Source: Bacilliculturomica massiliensis
GTDB taxonomy: Bacteria; Bacillota; Clostridia; Peptostreptococcales; Anaerovoracaceae
Direction of reading: 5' to 3'
Assembly: GCF_900605495.1 (NCBI RefSeq)
Contig: NZ_LR027600.1
Span: 124,001-188,000 of the forward strand
Length of the DNA stretch: 64,000 nt
The notes under the pieces were generated by a model. It was not told where the DNA came from and did not search any database. It saw only the letters and a list, made by a program, of their open reading frames with translations. This document shows positions 1 to 9,539 of the stretch, one piece after another. Numbering within the stretch: position 1 is the stretch's first letter; each line of letters starts with the position of its first letter. The position numbers and the translations under genes were made by a program.

Positions 1-83
1 GATGATGCGTCACTCAATAGAATAGATCAACTGGATATAATTGATAGATCGAGTACGAACAGGACCGGAGAAGGAGGGCGTGC
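1..83. other. Leader or end of upstream gene, undecided
   Basis: This stretch precedes the first complete gene. One frame stays open from base 1 to a stop near base 104, so the tail of an upstream gene overlapping the next start is possible, but too little is present to recognise a protein. The purine-rich run GAAGGAGGG at about 70-78 is the ribosome site of the following gene. Confidence 0.3.
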
Positions 84-785
84 ATGGGAATTTTATCGGC
101 GGTAAACTCGGCGAAGACCGCGTTGAGCGGCATGATGAACAACAAGGCGAAGTTTAAGATCGAGGGCGACGCGCTGCCGCTGTATGTGCAGTTCAATCCG
201 GAGTCCTATTCCATCAGCGAAACGGTGGAGTACAATCAGGTATCGGCCCAGGGCACGAACAGCGATGTGACGCAGTACGTGGGATCGGTAAAGTCTGTGG
301 CAAGTCTGAGTTTTTATTTCGACACGGATTCTGTGCTGGCCACCAGCGTGTCGCAGTCGAAGATCGCCACAGACGTGTCGGCTCTGACCGTAAAGTTTTC
401 CGCGCTGTTGAAGGTGGACGGCAACCTGCACCGGCCTCCCTGCGTGACTTTTTCCTGGGGCTCCATCAGCATAACGGGCGTGGTGGTAAAAGTGGATACC
501 AGTTTTACCATGTTCGACAAAAAGGGGGTGCCCGTGCGGGCCAAGGTGGACTGCACCCTTTTATCGGTGGGACAACAGAGCGCGATCAAGCGCTCTCCTT
601 TCGCGTCTCCGGACCGAACGAAAAGCAGAGTGCTGTCCGAGGACACCAGTCTTTGGGAGCTGGCCGGCAGAGAGTACGGGGATATCGAACAGTGGAGACT
701 GATCGCCAAAGCGAACGGCATACTGGATCCCCTGGACGTACCGGCAGGAACGGCGCTGAAGATCCCGGCCCTTACGGATCTGTAG
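84..785 (+). CDS. CIS tube-adaptor protein with C-terminal LysM domain (Afp7-like)
   Basis: This 233-aa protein is a structural part of a contractile injection system. In the family, an N-terminal tail-tube-like domain sits between the inner tube and the spike, and a short C-terminal LysM domain helps dock the baseplate. The N-terminal part has the family pattern LYVQFNPESYSISE near residue 30. The LysM-like module covers about residues 183-230 (SLWELAGREYG, then VPAGTALKIP). The ATG follows a strong AAGGAGGG at a good distance. It is the first complete gene of an operon that continues with VgrG-like and baseplate genes. Sheath and tube genes, which normally come just before it, must lie outside the window. 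Family assignment is firm; the Afp7 label is by family resemblance. Confidence 0.9.
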   Translation: MGILSAVNSAKTALSGMMNNKAKFKIEGDALPLYVQFNPESYSISETVEYNQVSAQGTNSDVTQYVGSVKSVASLSFYFDTDSVLATSVSQSKIATDVSALTVKFSALLKVDGNLHRPPCVTFSWGSISITGVVVKVDTSFTMFDKKGVPVRAKVDCTLLSVGQQSAIKRSPFASPDRTKSRVLSEDTSLWELAGREYGDIEQWRLIAKANGILDPLDVPAGTALKIPALTDL

Positions 786-852
786 AGGAGTTCACGGGTG
801 GCCGACGGCGGACCCGCGAGAGAAAAGGATTGATAAGAGGAGCTCTTGTTTT

Positions 853-1932
853 ATGGCGGATTTAATGACAGCTGTGACAAATTATAAGCTTTTGGAGGCC
901 CGCTACGGAAATTTCATGGTCCCGGCGCTGAAGATCAAGGTAGGAGGCGCAGACGTGGTGAAGACCATGAATTTGATCGTGGAGGAGATCGTCATTACTT
1001 TGTCTCTCACCCAGGCAGGCAGCGCGGTGATCCGGCTGGCGGGGCTGTACGACGAGAAAAGTCACTCCTTTCAGTCCGCCGCAAAGACCAAATTCAAGCT
1101 GGGCACTGTGGTGGAGGTGGAGATCGGTTACCTGTCCTCGACGCAGAAGGTCTTCAAAGGCTATGTGGCCATGCTGGGCTTCGAGTTTGGCGAGCATCCC
1201 CTGCTGGTAGTCACGCTGATGGACGCCAGGCGTCTGATGATGAGCAGCGGGAAAAAGCACAAGCTTTACAACGTAAAAAATTATTCGGATGCGGTGAAGA
1301 CGGTGCTGGGCGATTATTCCCGGCTCTGCACTCCTGCGGTGGACGCTACGGCTGACTCGCTGACGGAGCCGGTGTCGCAGACTACCAGCGATTATGACTT
1401 CATATCCAAGGAGCTGATCGCCAGCGGAAGGACCGACAGAGAATTTTTTGTACTGGCAGATAAGGTCTATTTCCGCAAGCCTCAGAAGGTGACGGCGCCT
1501 GTGTTGTCCGTCAAGTATGGCAGGGAACTGCAGGACCTGAAAGTGGATTTTTCCTATCTGGATCTGAAGGTGGAAGCGGTGGGCTACAACCCGGCGGAGC
1601 AGACGGCGGTGAAGGGAGAGGCCCAGGCCAAGGGAGTCATGAGTCAGTCGAAGATCCAGGGACAGACGCCTGTTTTTACGGTGACGGCCCCGGACGCGGA
1701 CAGCAGGGAAAAGGCCAAGGTGCGGGCGGAGGCCATTGCGCGGATGCGGCGGGACAAGTCCTGCACAGGAAGCGGAAGCACGCTGGGACTGCCGGAGATC
1801 GTACCGGGCCGGTTTCTCAAGGTGGAGGCTCTGGAAAAGATGGCGGACCAGTCCTATTACATCACAGAAGTGGTCCACACCATGAGCGGAGAGAGTTTCC
1901 TGACGTATTTTGAGATAGGGGGAGTAAAGTAA
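853..1932 (+). CDS. gpD-like late control protein, N-terminal half of a split VgrG spike
   Basis: This 359-aa protein resembles phage late control protein D and the N-terminal domains of VgrG. Such proteins form the trimeric hub under the spike. The sequence has the beta-rich gp27-like layout, with the pattern SDYDFISKELIASGRTDREFFV in the middle and a C-terminal segment (SYYITEVVHTMSGESFLTYFEI) typical of the domain end. The domain that would follow in a full-length VgrG is encoded by the next gene, whose ATG overlaps this stop in TAATG. The spike is therefore split in two, as in P2-like phages and unlike Afp8 or T6SS VgrG, which are fused. Translation is probably coupled. Confidence 0.88.
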   Translation: MADLMTAVTNYKLLEARYGNFMVPALKIKVGGADVVKTMNLIVEEIVITLSLTQAGSAVIRLAGLYDEKSHSFQSAAKTKFKLGTVVEVEIGYLSSTQKVFKGYVAMLGFEFGEHPLLVVTLMDARRLMMSSGKKHKLYNVKNYSDAVKTVLGDYSRLCTPAVDATADSLTEPVSQTTSDYDFISKELIASGRTDREFFVLADKVYFRKPQKVTAPVLSVKYGRELQDLKVDFSYLDLKVEAVGYNPAEQTAVKGEAQAKGVMSQSKIQGQTPVFTVTAPDADSREKAKVRAEAIARMRRDKSCTGSGSTLGLPEIVPGRFLKVEALEKMADQSYYITEVVHTMSGESFLTYFEIGGVK

Positions 1933-2702
1933 TGGGACTTCTTAGCGAGTTCACCGGCCAGGAGAACGAGGGACGCAGCATTGCAGGCGTTACCACAGGC
2001 GTGGTAAAGGAAAACTGGAATAAGGACTATCCGGGCAAGGTCAAGGTGGAGATCCTTCTGGGCGAAGAAGGCCAGAATGTAACGGGCTGGATCCCCGTGA
2101 TGACTCAGTACAGCGGCAGCGGCTTTGGTTTTTACGCGCTTCCGGAGGTGGGCGCCGAGGTGGTGGTGGCGTTCAACATGGGGGACAGAAATTGTCCCAT
2201 CGTGCTTGGGACGCTCTGGAATAATAAAAATAAGCTGCAGGCGGATACGGCCAATGACAAGAACACCATCAAGTCCTTTCGGACGAAAGGCGGCTGCGAG
2301 GTGACCTTTGACGATGAAAACGGAAAGGCGCGCATCGAAGTGAAAAGCCCGGGCAAGTTCACCATATCCATTGAGGATGAGAAGAAGCAGATCCTGATCA
2401 AGGACGAAAAAGGGGAAAACGGAATACGGATCGACGCGGAAAAGGGCGAACTGGAGATCAGCGCCAAGACGAAGATCGAGCTGAAAGTGGGAGGCAAGGC
2501 CATGGTCGCCCTGGACGGCAATTCGAAGACCGCCCAGATCAAGGCGGACAATATTAAGGCGGAGGCGGGTCAGGCGCTGCAGCTCAAAGGGCAGAACGAT
2601 ACCATAGAGGGCAGCATGCTGAATATCAAGGCGCAGAGCTCCCTGAAAGCGGAGTCCGGAGGCATGCTGGAGGTCAAGGGAGCTATGGTTAAGATCAACT
2701 GA
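1932..2702 (+). CDS. gp5/VgrG C-terminal-like baseplate spike protein
   Basis: This 256-aa protein carries the gp5 OB-fold domain at about residues 18-95, with the family hallmarks NKDYPGKVKVEIL, YALPEVGAEVVVAF and DRNCPIVLGTLWN. After it come short, regular, polar beta repeats (about 115-256, for example ISAKTKIELKVGGKAM and IKAEAGQALQLKGQ), which fit a triple-stranded beta-helix spike. It starts inside the stop codon of the gpD-like gene, so the two are probably made in fixed ratio and assemble as one spike. The PAAR-like protein encoded at 15320 would cap its tip. No effector domain is visible at the C-terminus. Confidence 0.9.
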   Translation: MGLLSEFTGQENEGRSIAGVTTGVVKENWNKDYPGKVKVEILLGEEGQNVTGWIPVMTQYSGSGFGFYALPEVGAEVVVAFNMGDRNCPIVLGTLWNNKNKLQADTANDKNTIKSFRTKGGCEVTFDDENGKARIEVKSPGKFTISIEDEKKQILIKDEKGENGIRIDAEKGELEISAKTKIELKVGGKAMVALDGNSKTAQIKADNIKAEAGQALQLKGQNDTIEGSMLNIKAQSSLKAESGGMLEVKGAMVKIN

Positions 2703-2718
2703 TCGGAGGAGGCGGGTC

Positions 2719-3144
2719 ATGTTTGGAGGAAACGATGCAAATTCCTTCCTGGGCAGGGGTTTTCGATTTCCCATCGAGGTGGATGAGGTGACGGGCCGGA
2801 TGAAGACTTCAGCCTACGAGGAGGATATCAAGGAAGCCATCTATCTCATTTTAATGACGAAAAAAGGCGAACGGGTCCGCAATCCCGAGTTTGGGTGCGG
2901 CATCCACGATTATATATTCGGGACGATGGATTTTACGTCGCTGAAAGAGATGGAGCGGAGCGTGGAAGAGGCTCTGATCCTATGGGAACCCAGGATCCGG
3001 GATATCGATGTGGAGGTGGACCTGGATCAGGCGGAGAGCGGAAAGCTGGTGGTCCACATCGGCTATGTGGTCAGGACCACCAACAATCCCTTTAATCTGG
3101 TCTTCCCCTTCTATATCAACGAGGGATTCGGCGACAACATTTAA
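2719..3144 (+). CDS. gp25-like baseplate wedge protein
   Basis: This 141-aa protein belongs to the gp25/IraD-like family, a short sheath-initiator and baseplate wedge component found in T4-like phages, T6SS (TssE) and extracellular CIS (Afp9). The diagnostic stretch is GERVRNPEFGCGIHDYIFG at about residues 54-72, followed by a helix with an acidic pattern and a beta-rich C-terminus. Length is normal for the family. The start is preceded by GGAGGAGGCGGG. The position between the spike and the first baseplate-J gene is the usual one. Confidence 0.93.
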   Translation: MFGGNDANSFLGRGFRFPIEVDEVTGRMKTSAYEEDIKEAIYLILMTKKGERVRNPEFGCGIHDYIFGTMDFTSLKEMERSVEEALILWEPRIRDIDVEVDLDQAESGKLVVHIGYVVRTTNNPFNLVFPFYINEGFGDNI

Positions 3145-3224
3145 GTCGGAAACAGCGCGGCAGGACGGCGTCCCGGCTGTCTGGAGAAAGTGCCCTTTGA
3201 ACGGCGGGAAAGGAGGCGATCCAC

Positions 3225-6200
3225 ATGCAGAATATCGACGATCGCACAAAGAATCAGATCATAGAACAGATCAGAGAAAAGGCTGGAAGCTATGTGCCGG
3301 AATGGCGGTTTGAAGAAGAAAATCCCGATATCGGGACGGCGGTGGCGTTGGTCTACGCGGAGATGTTTTCCAAAACCCTGAAGCATTTCAATCAGACCCT
3401 GCTGAAAAACAGGATCGCGTTTTTGAACGAGCTGGACGCCAGCCTTCTTCCGGCCACGCCCGCCCGGGGGTACGTGACTTTCTCTCTGGTCAACGAGGAA
3501 GCGGGAGGAGTGGAGCTGCCCGCCGGAACTGTGGTGAACGCCCAGTCGGAGGACGAGGAGATCGGCGTGGTCTCCTACCGGACGGTGGACGACGTATATG
3601 TGGCGCCTGCCAGACTGAGCTGCATTTACCAGACCAGCGACAGGAGCGATTCTATCTTTAAGCTCTGGGACGGAGAAGAACCGCTGGAGGAGCTGATCCT
3701 GTTTGACCGGCACGAAAACAACCTGCAGAGCCACGAGATGTATTTCTGTCACGGCGAGGCGCTGCGCATCCGGGAAGAGGGCTGGGCTGAACTGTCATTT
3801 ATACAGCTGGGAGAAGACGGGGAGCGGAGCGCATCCAAAGAACTTCTGAGGCGGCTGGCGGACAGCGGCTGCGCCCGGTTTGAATACTATACGGAAGACG
3901 GGTATCTTGCGTTTGAAGAACAGGAGCTCAAAGACGGCAGGCTGATCTTTCACAAGGGAGCGGGACAGCCGGAATTTGCCTGGACCCAGGTGGGAGAGGC
4001 AGAGGGATATTTTATCCGTTGTACGGTTTTGGATATCGAGGCCCTGGAGCGCTTTACATTCAACGGCATGCTTTTGCGCACCTATGGCGCGGATATCGTA
4101 CCGGACAGCATCTACGCCGACGGCGCGGAGAGCAACAAGAAGCATTATTTTCCCTTTGGGGAACGCCTGACCAATTTCAGCGAGGTCTATTTTGGTTCCG
4201 ACGAGGCTCTCTGCAAGAAAGGGGCGGCTGTGGAGCTGGCCTTTAATCTGGACTTTGTCAAGATCCCTCTGGATTTCAATATTGAAAATGATCCGGTGAA
4301 GTGGGATTGGATCATGAAGCGCTCAGATTTCAAACCGGATCCGGAATACGATATCACCATCGGGAAAGTGATCTGGGAGTATTACAACGGCGTGGGCTGG
4401 GCCCGTCTGTTTTCAGACGAGCGATACGCGGATCTCTTCTATCCGGAAGGCAGAATGTACGGGGAGTACAAGAAGATCCGCTTTATCTGTCCCGAAGACA
4501 TCGATTCGGTGACGGTCAACTCCTGCCGTTCCTATTACATACGGGCCAGAGTGATCAAGGTGAACAATTTCTACAAAATGAAGGGCGCCTACATCAGCCC
4601 GGTGCTGGAACACACCATTTTCGGGTACGACTATGGATCCCGTCCTGTGGCTCCCCGGCATTTGCTGGCGCAGAACAATCTGGAGATGCGGGACCTGTCT
4701 GTGTCCGCCGGTGCGGAGGCGGAGGGGAAACAGCCCTTCCTCCGGCTGGGCGAGAAGCGGCAGACGCTTTATCTGGGTTTTGATACCCCGCCCCTTGGCG
4801 GACCGCTGAAGTTTTTCTTCCTTTTAAAAGACAATATGGACCGCAGAAACGCGGCGCTGCTCTGGGAGTACTGCGACGGATCAAAGTGGAAAGAATTGAA
4901 TCTGGTGGACGAGACCGTGAACCTGGGCAAGTCGGGCATCGTCACGCTGATGGGCGGCCACGATTTCGGCAGGAAGAGCATGTTCGGGCGGGAACAGTAC
5001 TGGATGAGGATCACGGACACGAAGGACGTGTATCAGCAGAAGAATCGTCCGGCGGCCCTTCCCGCCGCCGAAGGGATCTTCCTGAACACCACGAAGATCA
5101 TCAATGTGGATCGGGAAGCCACCGAGTATTTCCGCATGGAGATCTATCAGGAGAATATGCGTTTTTCCCTGCAGGACGATCGGATCATGACCGCTGAGGT
5201 CTATGTTGAAGAGCTGTCCGGGCTGGACGAAGAGCAGCTTGGCGTTCTGGCCGGCCAGGAGCGGCTGCTGGCGGCCCGGGACGATGCGGGGGTGATGACG
5301 GCGGCCTGGATCCGCTGGGAGGAAGCGGAGGATTTTGTGGACGCGGGTCCGGAGGACCGGGTCTATGTTCTCAATCGGATCGAGGGATATGTGGTCTTCG
5401 GAAATGGAAAGCAGGGCAGGATCCCTCCTGCCTCCGCCGTGGAAAATATCCGCATTCATTACCGCCGTGGGGGAGGCGAACACGCCAATATGCCCGCCGG
5501 CAGAGTGGATCAGATGAACCGGGAGGCGGGATTTATCAACAGCGTTAGAAATCCCGTGGCCCTGATGGGCGGGTGCGGCATCGAACCCCTGTCTCAGGCG
5601 CTGCAGAGAAACGCCGCGATGATCCGGCATCAGAACCGGGCGGTGACGGCGCGGGATTATGAAGAGCTGGCTTTGTCGGCTTCCAGAAGCATCAGGAGAG
5701 TGCGGTGCTTCCCGGGGTACGACGGGGAGGGAAAGAGACGGCCCGGCGCTGTAACGCTGGTGGTCATACAAAGGGATTACGAAAGCGGCCAGACCCAGTT
5801 CAACGCCGTCAGGGAGAACGTGGAATCGTATCTCTCCGACAAGATCAGCGGCGATCTGCTCTCCGGATCCGGGCTGTATATCATCGAACCGGAGTTCGTC
5901 CGGCTGGATGTGAGAGCGGAACTGACAGTGCGGGATTTCAACAATGTATTTCAGACGAAAAAGCAGGTGCTGGACAGGCTGAATCGTTTTCTGGATCCTT
6001 TTTCCGGAAACTATCACGGGCAGGGCTGGGAGATCGGAACGCTGCCAGGAAATATACAGATCAAAAACGCCATCTCCGACACGCCGGGGGTGACCCTTGT
6101 TAAAAACATATATATCAGCGCCTTTACGGAGAAAGGCGGAAAGAAAAGAGAAGTGGACCTGGAAGATGACAGAGGCGGCCGCTATGTTTTGCCGGCGGGG

Positions 6201-6233
6201 GGCGTTCACGAGGTCATCATCGAGGTGAGCTAG
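3225..6233 (+). CDS. Baseplate J-like protein 1 (large, Afp11-like)
   Basis: This 1002-aa protein is the larger of two baseplate-J-family proteins here. Baseplate J proteins form the wedges of the contractile baseplate. The C-terminal third (about 700-1000) has the recognisable core: GYVVFGNGKQGRIPP, then the RGGGEHANMPAGRV strand-turn, then a helix with NRAVTARDYEELALSASRSIRRVRC, where NRAVT-x-DYE is typical of J proteins. The N-terminal two-thirds is beta-rich and matches the long Afp11-type proteins more than the short phage J. The ATG follows AAAGGAGGCG. The next gene starts 15 bases after the stop, so the two are co-translated. Nothing is broken. Confidence 0.88.
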   Translation: MQNIDDRTKNQIIEQIREKAGSYVPEWRFEEENPDIGTAVALVYAEMFSKTLKHFNQTLLKNRIAFLNELDASLLPATPARGYVTFSLVNEEAGGVELPAGTVVNAQSEDEEIGVVSYRTVDDVYVAPARLSCIYQTSDRSDSIFKLWDGEEPLEELILFDRHENNLQSHEMYFCHGEALRIREEGWAELSFIQLGEDGERSASKELLRRLADSGCARFEYYTEDGYLAFEEQELKDGRLIFHKGAGQPEFAWTQVGEAEGYFIRCTVLDIEALERFTFNGMLLRTYGADIVPDSIYADGAESNKKHYFPFGERLTNFSEVYFGSDEALCKKGAAVELAFNLDFVKIPLDFNIENDPVKWDWIMKRSDFKPDPEYDITIGKVIWEYYNGVGWARLFSDERYADLFYPEGRMYGEYKKIRFICPEDIDSVTVNSCRSYYIRARVIKVNNFYKMKGAYISPVLEHTIFGYDYGSRPVAPRHLLAQNNLEMRDLSVSAGAEAEGKQPFLRLGEKRQTLYLGFDTPPLGGPLKFFFLLKDNMDRRNAALLWEYCDGSKWKELNLVDETVNLGKSGIVTLMGGHDFGRKSMFGREQYWMRITDTKDVYQQKNRPAALPAAEGIFLNTTKIINVDREATEYFRMEIYQENMRFSLQDDRIMTAEVYVEELSGLDEEQLGVLAGQERLLAARDDAGVMTAAWIRWEEAEDFVDAGPEDRVYVLNRIEGYVVFGNGKQGRIPPASAVENIRIHYRRGGGEHANMPAGRVDQMNREAGFINSVRNPVALMGGCGIEPLSQALQRNAAMIRHQNRAVTARDYEELALSASRSIRRVRCFPGYDGEGKRRPGAVTLVVIQRDYESGQTQFNAVRENVESYLSDKISGDLLSGSGLYIIEPEFVRLDVRAELTVRDFNNVFQTKKQVLDRLNRFLDPFSGNYHGQGWEIGTLPGNIQIKNAISDTPGVTLVKNIYISAFTEKGGKKREVDLEDDRGGRYVLPAGGVHEVIIEVS

Positions 6234-6248
6234 AAAGGAGGGAGCCGA

Positions 6249-8363
6249 TTGCTTCCGGAATTAACGCTGGATAAAGAGAGCTTTGAGGAGATCATGGACG
6301 AAGCCAGGAATATGATCATCAGCCTTTATCCGGAATGGACGGACTTTAACTATCACGACCCGGGCATTACGCTGATCGAAATGTTTTCCTGGCTGAAGGA
6401 GAGTCAGCAGTTTTTTCTGGATCAGATCAGCGATGAGAGCCGCGAAAAATATCTGAAGCTTCTGGGGATGAAACGGCGGCACAGAGCGCCGTCCGCCGCG
6501 CTGGTCCGGGTGAAAGCGCCGGAAGATGTGGCGGTGCTGCGGGGAACGAAGCTGCTTGCGGGCACCACCTGCTTTATGGCGGAGCGGAGAACGCAGCTGA
6601 TCGGCGGCGATATCCGGGTCTGTTTCAGCGCCGGGGAGGACGGTCCCGGGGCGGCGGCGGACAGAGCGCGGCTGGCAGGCGATCATTCGCTGGGGCTGGA
6701 GCTGTTCGGAAGAGAGCCTCGGGAGAGCGACTGTTTTTATATTGGATTTGACCGCATGCTCCCGGAGGCCCAGGAGCTGAGCATCTATATGGAACTGGAG
6801 GAGAACGGGACCGTTGCGCGAAATCCCCTGGAGGGAGACATGCCTTTCCCCCTGGCCGTACTGGAACTTCAGTATTTTGGGGAGGAAGGCTGGGAGACGG
6901 TTTTGGATTTTCGGGACGGGACCCGGGGGGCCGTCGCCACAGGTTTTCTGGAATTCTCGATCCACGGACCGCAGAAGGAGACCGAACTCTGGGGCCGGAC
7001 AGGCTATTTTCTGCGTCTCGTCCTGAAGCGTCAGTCCTTCGACACCGCGCCGGTACTGCGGATGATCAGCGCCGACGTCCTTTCTTTGAGACAGGCCGAA
7101 CAACGGATCGAAAAGCTGGACGTACCGGTGGAGCTGACGGAGACCGGGGAAAACTGCTGCCTGACAGATACCATGCTGTCGCTGAACGGAAAAAACGAAC
7201 TTTACGCCCTGACAGGGGAACTGTGCGTCCGCGTAAGCAGGTTTACGAAGACCAGTAATTTTGATACGGGAGTCAGCCGCTTTCTGTTCACGCTGCCCCA
7301 GACGGCGGAGCCTGTCCGGGGGATCCGGGTGATCAGCTTTCTGGACGAAGACGCGGAGCGCGGGGCTCTGGCGGTGGGTACGGGATTTCCCTTTCAGGAA
7401 TACGATCTGGCCGACGGCGATGTGGAATACCATTCCTTTGAATTGATGGTGAGGGACAGCGGCTGCGGGCCCCACGTGTGCAGCCTGTGGACCAAGGTGG
7501 ATGATCTTTCCGGGTCCGGTCCGTCGGACCGGCATTATGTGCTGGACGCGGAAAGAGGGCTGGTGCGGTTCGGCGACTGTATTCACGGCCTGGCGCCGGA
7601 GGGAGAGATCCTGATCGCCGCTTATGAGAGGACGCTGGGCAGGCGGGGGAACGCCAAAGCCTGCGCCATCGACCGGTTTGACGGACTGGAGCCGGAGGAC
7701 ATGCGGGTCTGGAATTGGGACAACTGCCGGGGAGGCAGGGATGAAGAGTCCCTGGCCGAATGTTTTCTGCGGGCCAGAAAGATGCTGAAAATGCCGGAGA
7801 CGGCGGTCAGCGACCAGGATTATGAGCGCCGTGTGATGGAAACGCCGGGACTGATGCTGGAGAGCTGCAAGGTCATATCCTCCCGGGAGATGAGGCTGCT
7901 GAAAAAGGCTGTGGACGAGACCGAGATCAACATCGTAGTCAAGCCATTCTCGCGGTCCGGGGAATCCGGGCTCAGCAGCGCCTATAAAAATAATATATTG
8001 AATTATTTGGAACAGTTTCGCATGGCGGGCAGAAGGATCAGTCTGCTTCCGCCCCGGTACATCGAATTTGAGGTCTATGCGGATATCGTGGTCAGGCCCC
8101 ATTTTGTGGGCGCCAGAGAACTGGTGGAACAGACGGTCAGTCAATATTTTGCAAGGATCGGGAATCAGTTCGGTGCCACTGTCCAGTACGCGGATTTTTA
8201 CGGAGCTCTGGATGTTCTCCCCTGCGTGGCCGGCATCAACTCTCTGACCATGGACGCCAGCGGAAACGGGGTGACCAGAAGCAAGGACGGAGCGGTCAGG
8301 CTGCCGCCAAACGGCGTGGTGCGTCTGGGAAACGTGCAGTATCTGTTCAGTATGGGCGAATAG
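6249..8363 (+). CDS. Baseplate J-like protein 2 (Afp12-like)
   Basis: This 704-aa protein is the second baseplate-J-like component; CIS baseplates often use two such proteins as a heterodimeric wedge. Seen in the sequence: an N-terminal segment LYPEWTDFNYHDPGITLIEMF (about 28-48), common in the Afp12 type, and later YERTLGRRGNAKACAIDRFDG and SDQDYERRVMETPGLMLESCKV, equivalent to the NRAVT-DYE core of the paralogue. The start is TTG, chosen because it follows AAAGGAGGGA by a good spacing and no nearby ATG fits. It sits between J1 and the tail-protein-I-like gene, as expected. Confidence 0.88.
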   Translation: MLPELTLDKESFEEIMDEARNMIISLYPEWTDFNYHDPGITLIEMFSWLKESQQFFLDQISDESREKYLKLLGMKRRHRAPSAALVRVKAPEDVAVLRGTKLLAGTTCFMAERRTQLIGGDIRVCFSAGEDGPGAAADRARLAGDHSLGLELFGREPRESDCFYIGFDRMLPEAQELSIYMELEENGTVARNPLEGDMPFPLAVLELQYFGEEGWETVLDFRDGTRGAVATGFLEFSIHGPQKETELWGRTGYFLRLVLKRQSFDTAPVLRMISADVLSLRQAEQRIEKLDVPVELTETGENCCLTDTMLSLNGKNELYALTGELCVRVSRFTKTSNFDTGVSRFLFTLPQTAEPVRGIRVISFLDEDAERGALAVGTGFPFQEYDLADGDVEYHSFELMVRDSGCGPHVCSLWTKVDDLSGSGPSDRHYVLDAERGLVRFGDCIHGLAPEGEILIAAYERTLGRRGNAKACAIDRFDGLEPEDMRVWNWDNCRGGRDEESLAECFLRARKMLKMPETAVSDQDYERRVMETPGLMLESCKVISSREMRLLKKAVDETEINIVVKPFSRSGESGLSSAYKNNILNYLEQFRMAGRRISLLPPRYIEFEVYADIVVRPHFVGARELVEQTVSQYFARIGNQFGATVQYADFYGALDVLPCVAGINSLTMDASGNGVTRSKDGAVRLPPNGVVRLGNVQYLFSMGE

Positions 8364-8384
8364 AAGGCGATTCGGGAGATTCAG

Positions 8385-9530
8385 ATGAAACGTAAACTGA
8401 AATACTTCATTTTTAATAAAGAGGAAGACTTTTCCGGCGGCTGCATTCAGGGCATGAGCCGGGACAGGGATGGGATCCGACTGGCGGATGACGGCGGAGA
8501 CCGGGGCGTCTGGGTCACACGGATCCTGGACAGCAGGGAAAAAGACATGGAATGGCACCGTCTGGTCTTTGAGACAGTACGCCGGCCGGACGCGCCCTGC
8601 ACCGTCACCGTATACACGGCCGACTCCCTGGAATTCCAGAGAGACGGCAGGCCGGTCAGCCTGCCCGGGCTGCTGAAAGACGAGACTCTGGACGCGGAAG
8701 AGAAACTCAGGATCATGGAGCCCTTTGTGAAGAAAAGGGTCTCGGGCCAGCGGGATATTCTCCTGCACGACGTGACAGGAAGGTACCTGTGGATCGCTTT
8801 TGAACTGTACAGGCGGGGGAGCGAGACCGTTGGGCTTTCGGATCTCTGCGTTTACTTTCCCCGGCAGTCCTGGATCTCTTATCTGCCCGAGGTGTATCAG
8901 GCCAACGACAAAAATCAGTTTCTGGAGCGGTATCTGGCGGTCTTTCAGACCCTGTACGAAGATCTGAACCTGGCGATCCGCCGGACGCCGCTGCTGCTGG
9001 ATGTAGATACCACAGGATCAGAATTTCTGCCCTGGCTGGCGGGATGGCTGGATATCGCGGAGAGCTATATGTGGTCGGAAGAACAGCTCCGGGGCCTGCT
9101 GCGGCGCGCAGTAGAGCTCTATCGAAAACGGGGAACGCGGGAGGGCATGCTGGACTTCATCCGGCTCTATACGGGAGGCGACGCTTACATGGTGGAATAT
9201 CACCAGCTGGACGCGTTTATGAAGCAGAGCGGCCAAAAAGTGATCCTCACCCGACTGTACGGGGGGAACCCCTATGTTTTGTCATTCATTCTGAAAAAGC
9301 AGGACGTACCGACTCAGAAAGAGTACAGAGCGCTGATTCGGGTCATTCAGGAGATCATGCCCGCTCAGATGGAGCTGAACCTGGTCATACTGGAGCCCTA
9401 TCTGTTTTTGGGAGACCACACCTATCTGGGTGTCAATACATCTCTCAGCGAGTATCGGGGGCTGGCTCTCGACGGGCAGTCCATGATGCCTTTTTCCGTG
9501 ATCCAAAATGAGACGAACCCATCGAGATAG
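8385..9530 (+). CDS. Phage tail protein I-like baseplate component
   Basis: This 381-aa protein has a C-terminal tail-protein-I-type domain (about 165-345). The hallmark is SWISYLPEVYQ, followed by LPWLAGWLDI, then a helical segment with RRAVELYRKRGTREGMLDFIRLYTGG, which is the usual signature. In P2-like phages gpI sits beside gpJ in the baseplate, and the same order is seen here after J2. The N-terminal 160 residues are beta-rich and not recognised; they may contact the neighbouring 578-aa protein. The ATG has a weaker upstream GGGAGATTCAG site. Confidence 0.82.
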   Translation: MKRKLKYFIFNKEEDFSGGCIQGMSRDRDGIRLADDGGDRGVWVTRILDSREKDMEWHRLVFETVRRPDAPCTVTVYTADSLEFQRDGRPVSLPGLLKDETLDAEEKLRIMEPFVKKRVSGQRDILLHDVTGRYLWIAFELYRRGSETVGLSDLCVYFPRQSWISYLPEVYQANDKNQFLERYLAVFQTLYEDLNLAIRRTPLLLDVDTTGSEFLPWLAGWLDIAESYMWSEEQLRGLLRRAVELYRKRGTREGMLDFIRLYTGGDAYMVEYHQLDAFMKQSGQKVILTRLYGGNPYVLSFILKKQDVPTQKEYRALIRVIQEIMPAQMELNLVILEPYLFLGDHTYLGVNTSLSEYRGLALDGQSMMPFSVIQNETNPSR

Positions 9531-9539
9531 GAGGATAAC

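Noticed and set aside
84-3144. Reading the first region as a type VI secretion system
   Set aside because: No TssJLM membrane complex, ClpV or Hcp genes are in the window, and the spike is split and has a DUF4280-type tip with a LysM tube adaptor.
6261-8768. Very long open frame on the minus strand (835 codons) opposite the second baseplate-J gene
   Set aside because: It has no ribosome site and no recognisable domain, its Pro/Arg/His-rich composition is what GC-rich antisense frames give, and the plus strand encodes a clear family protein.
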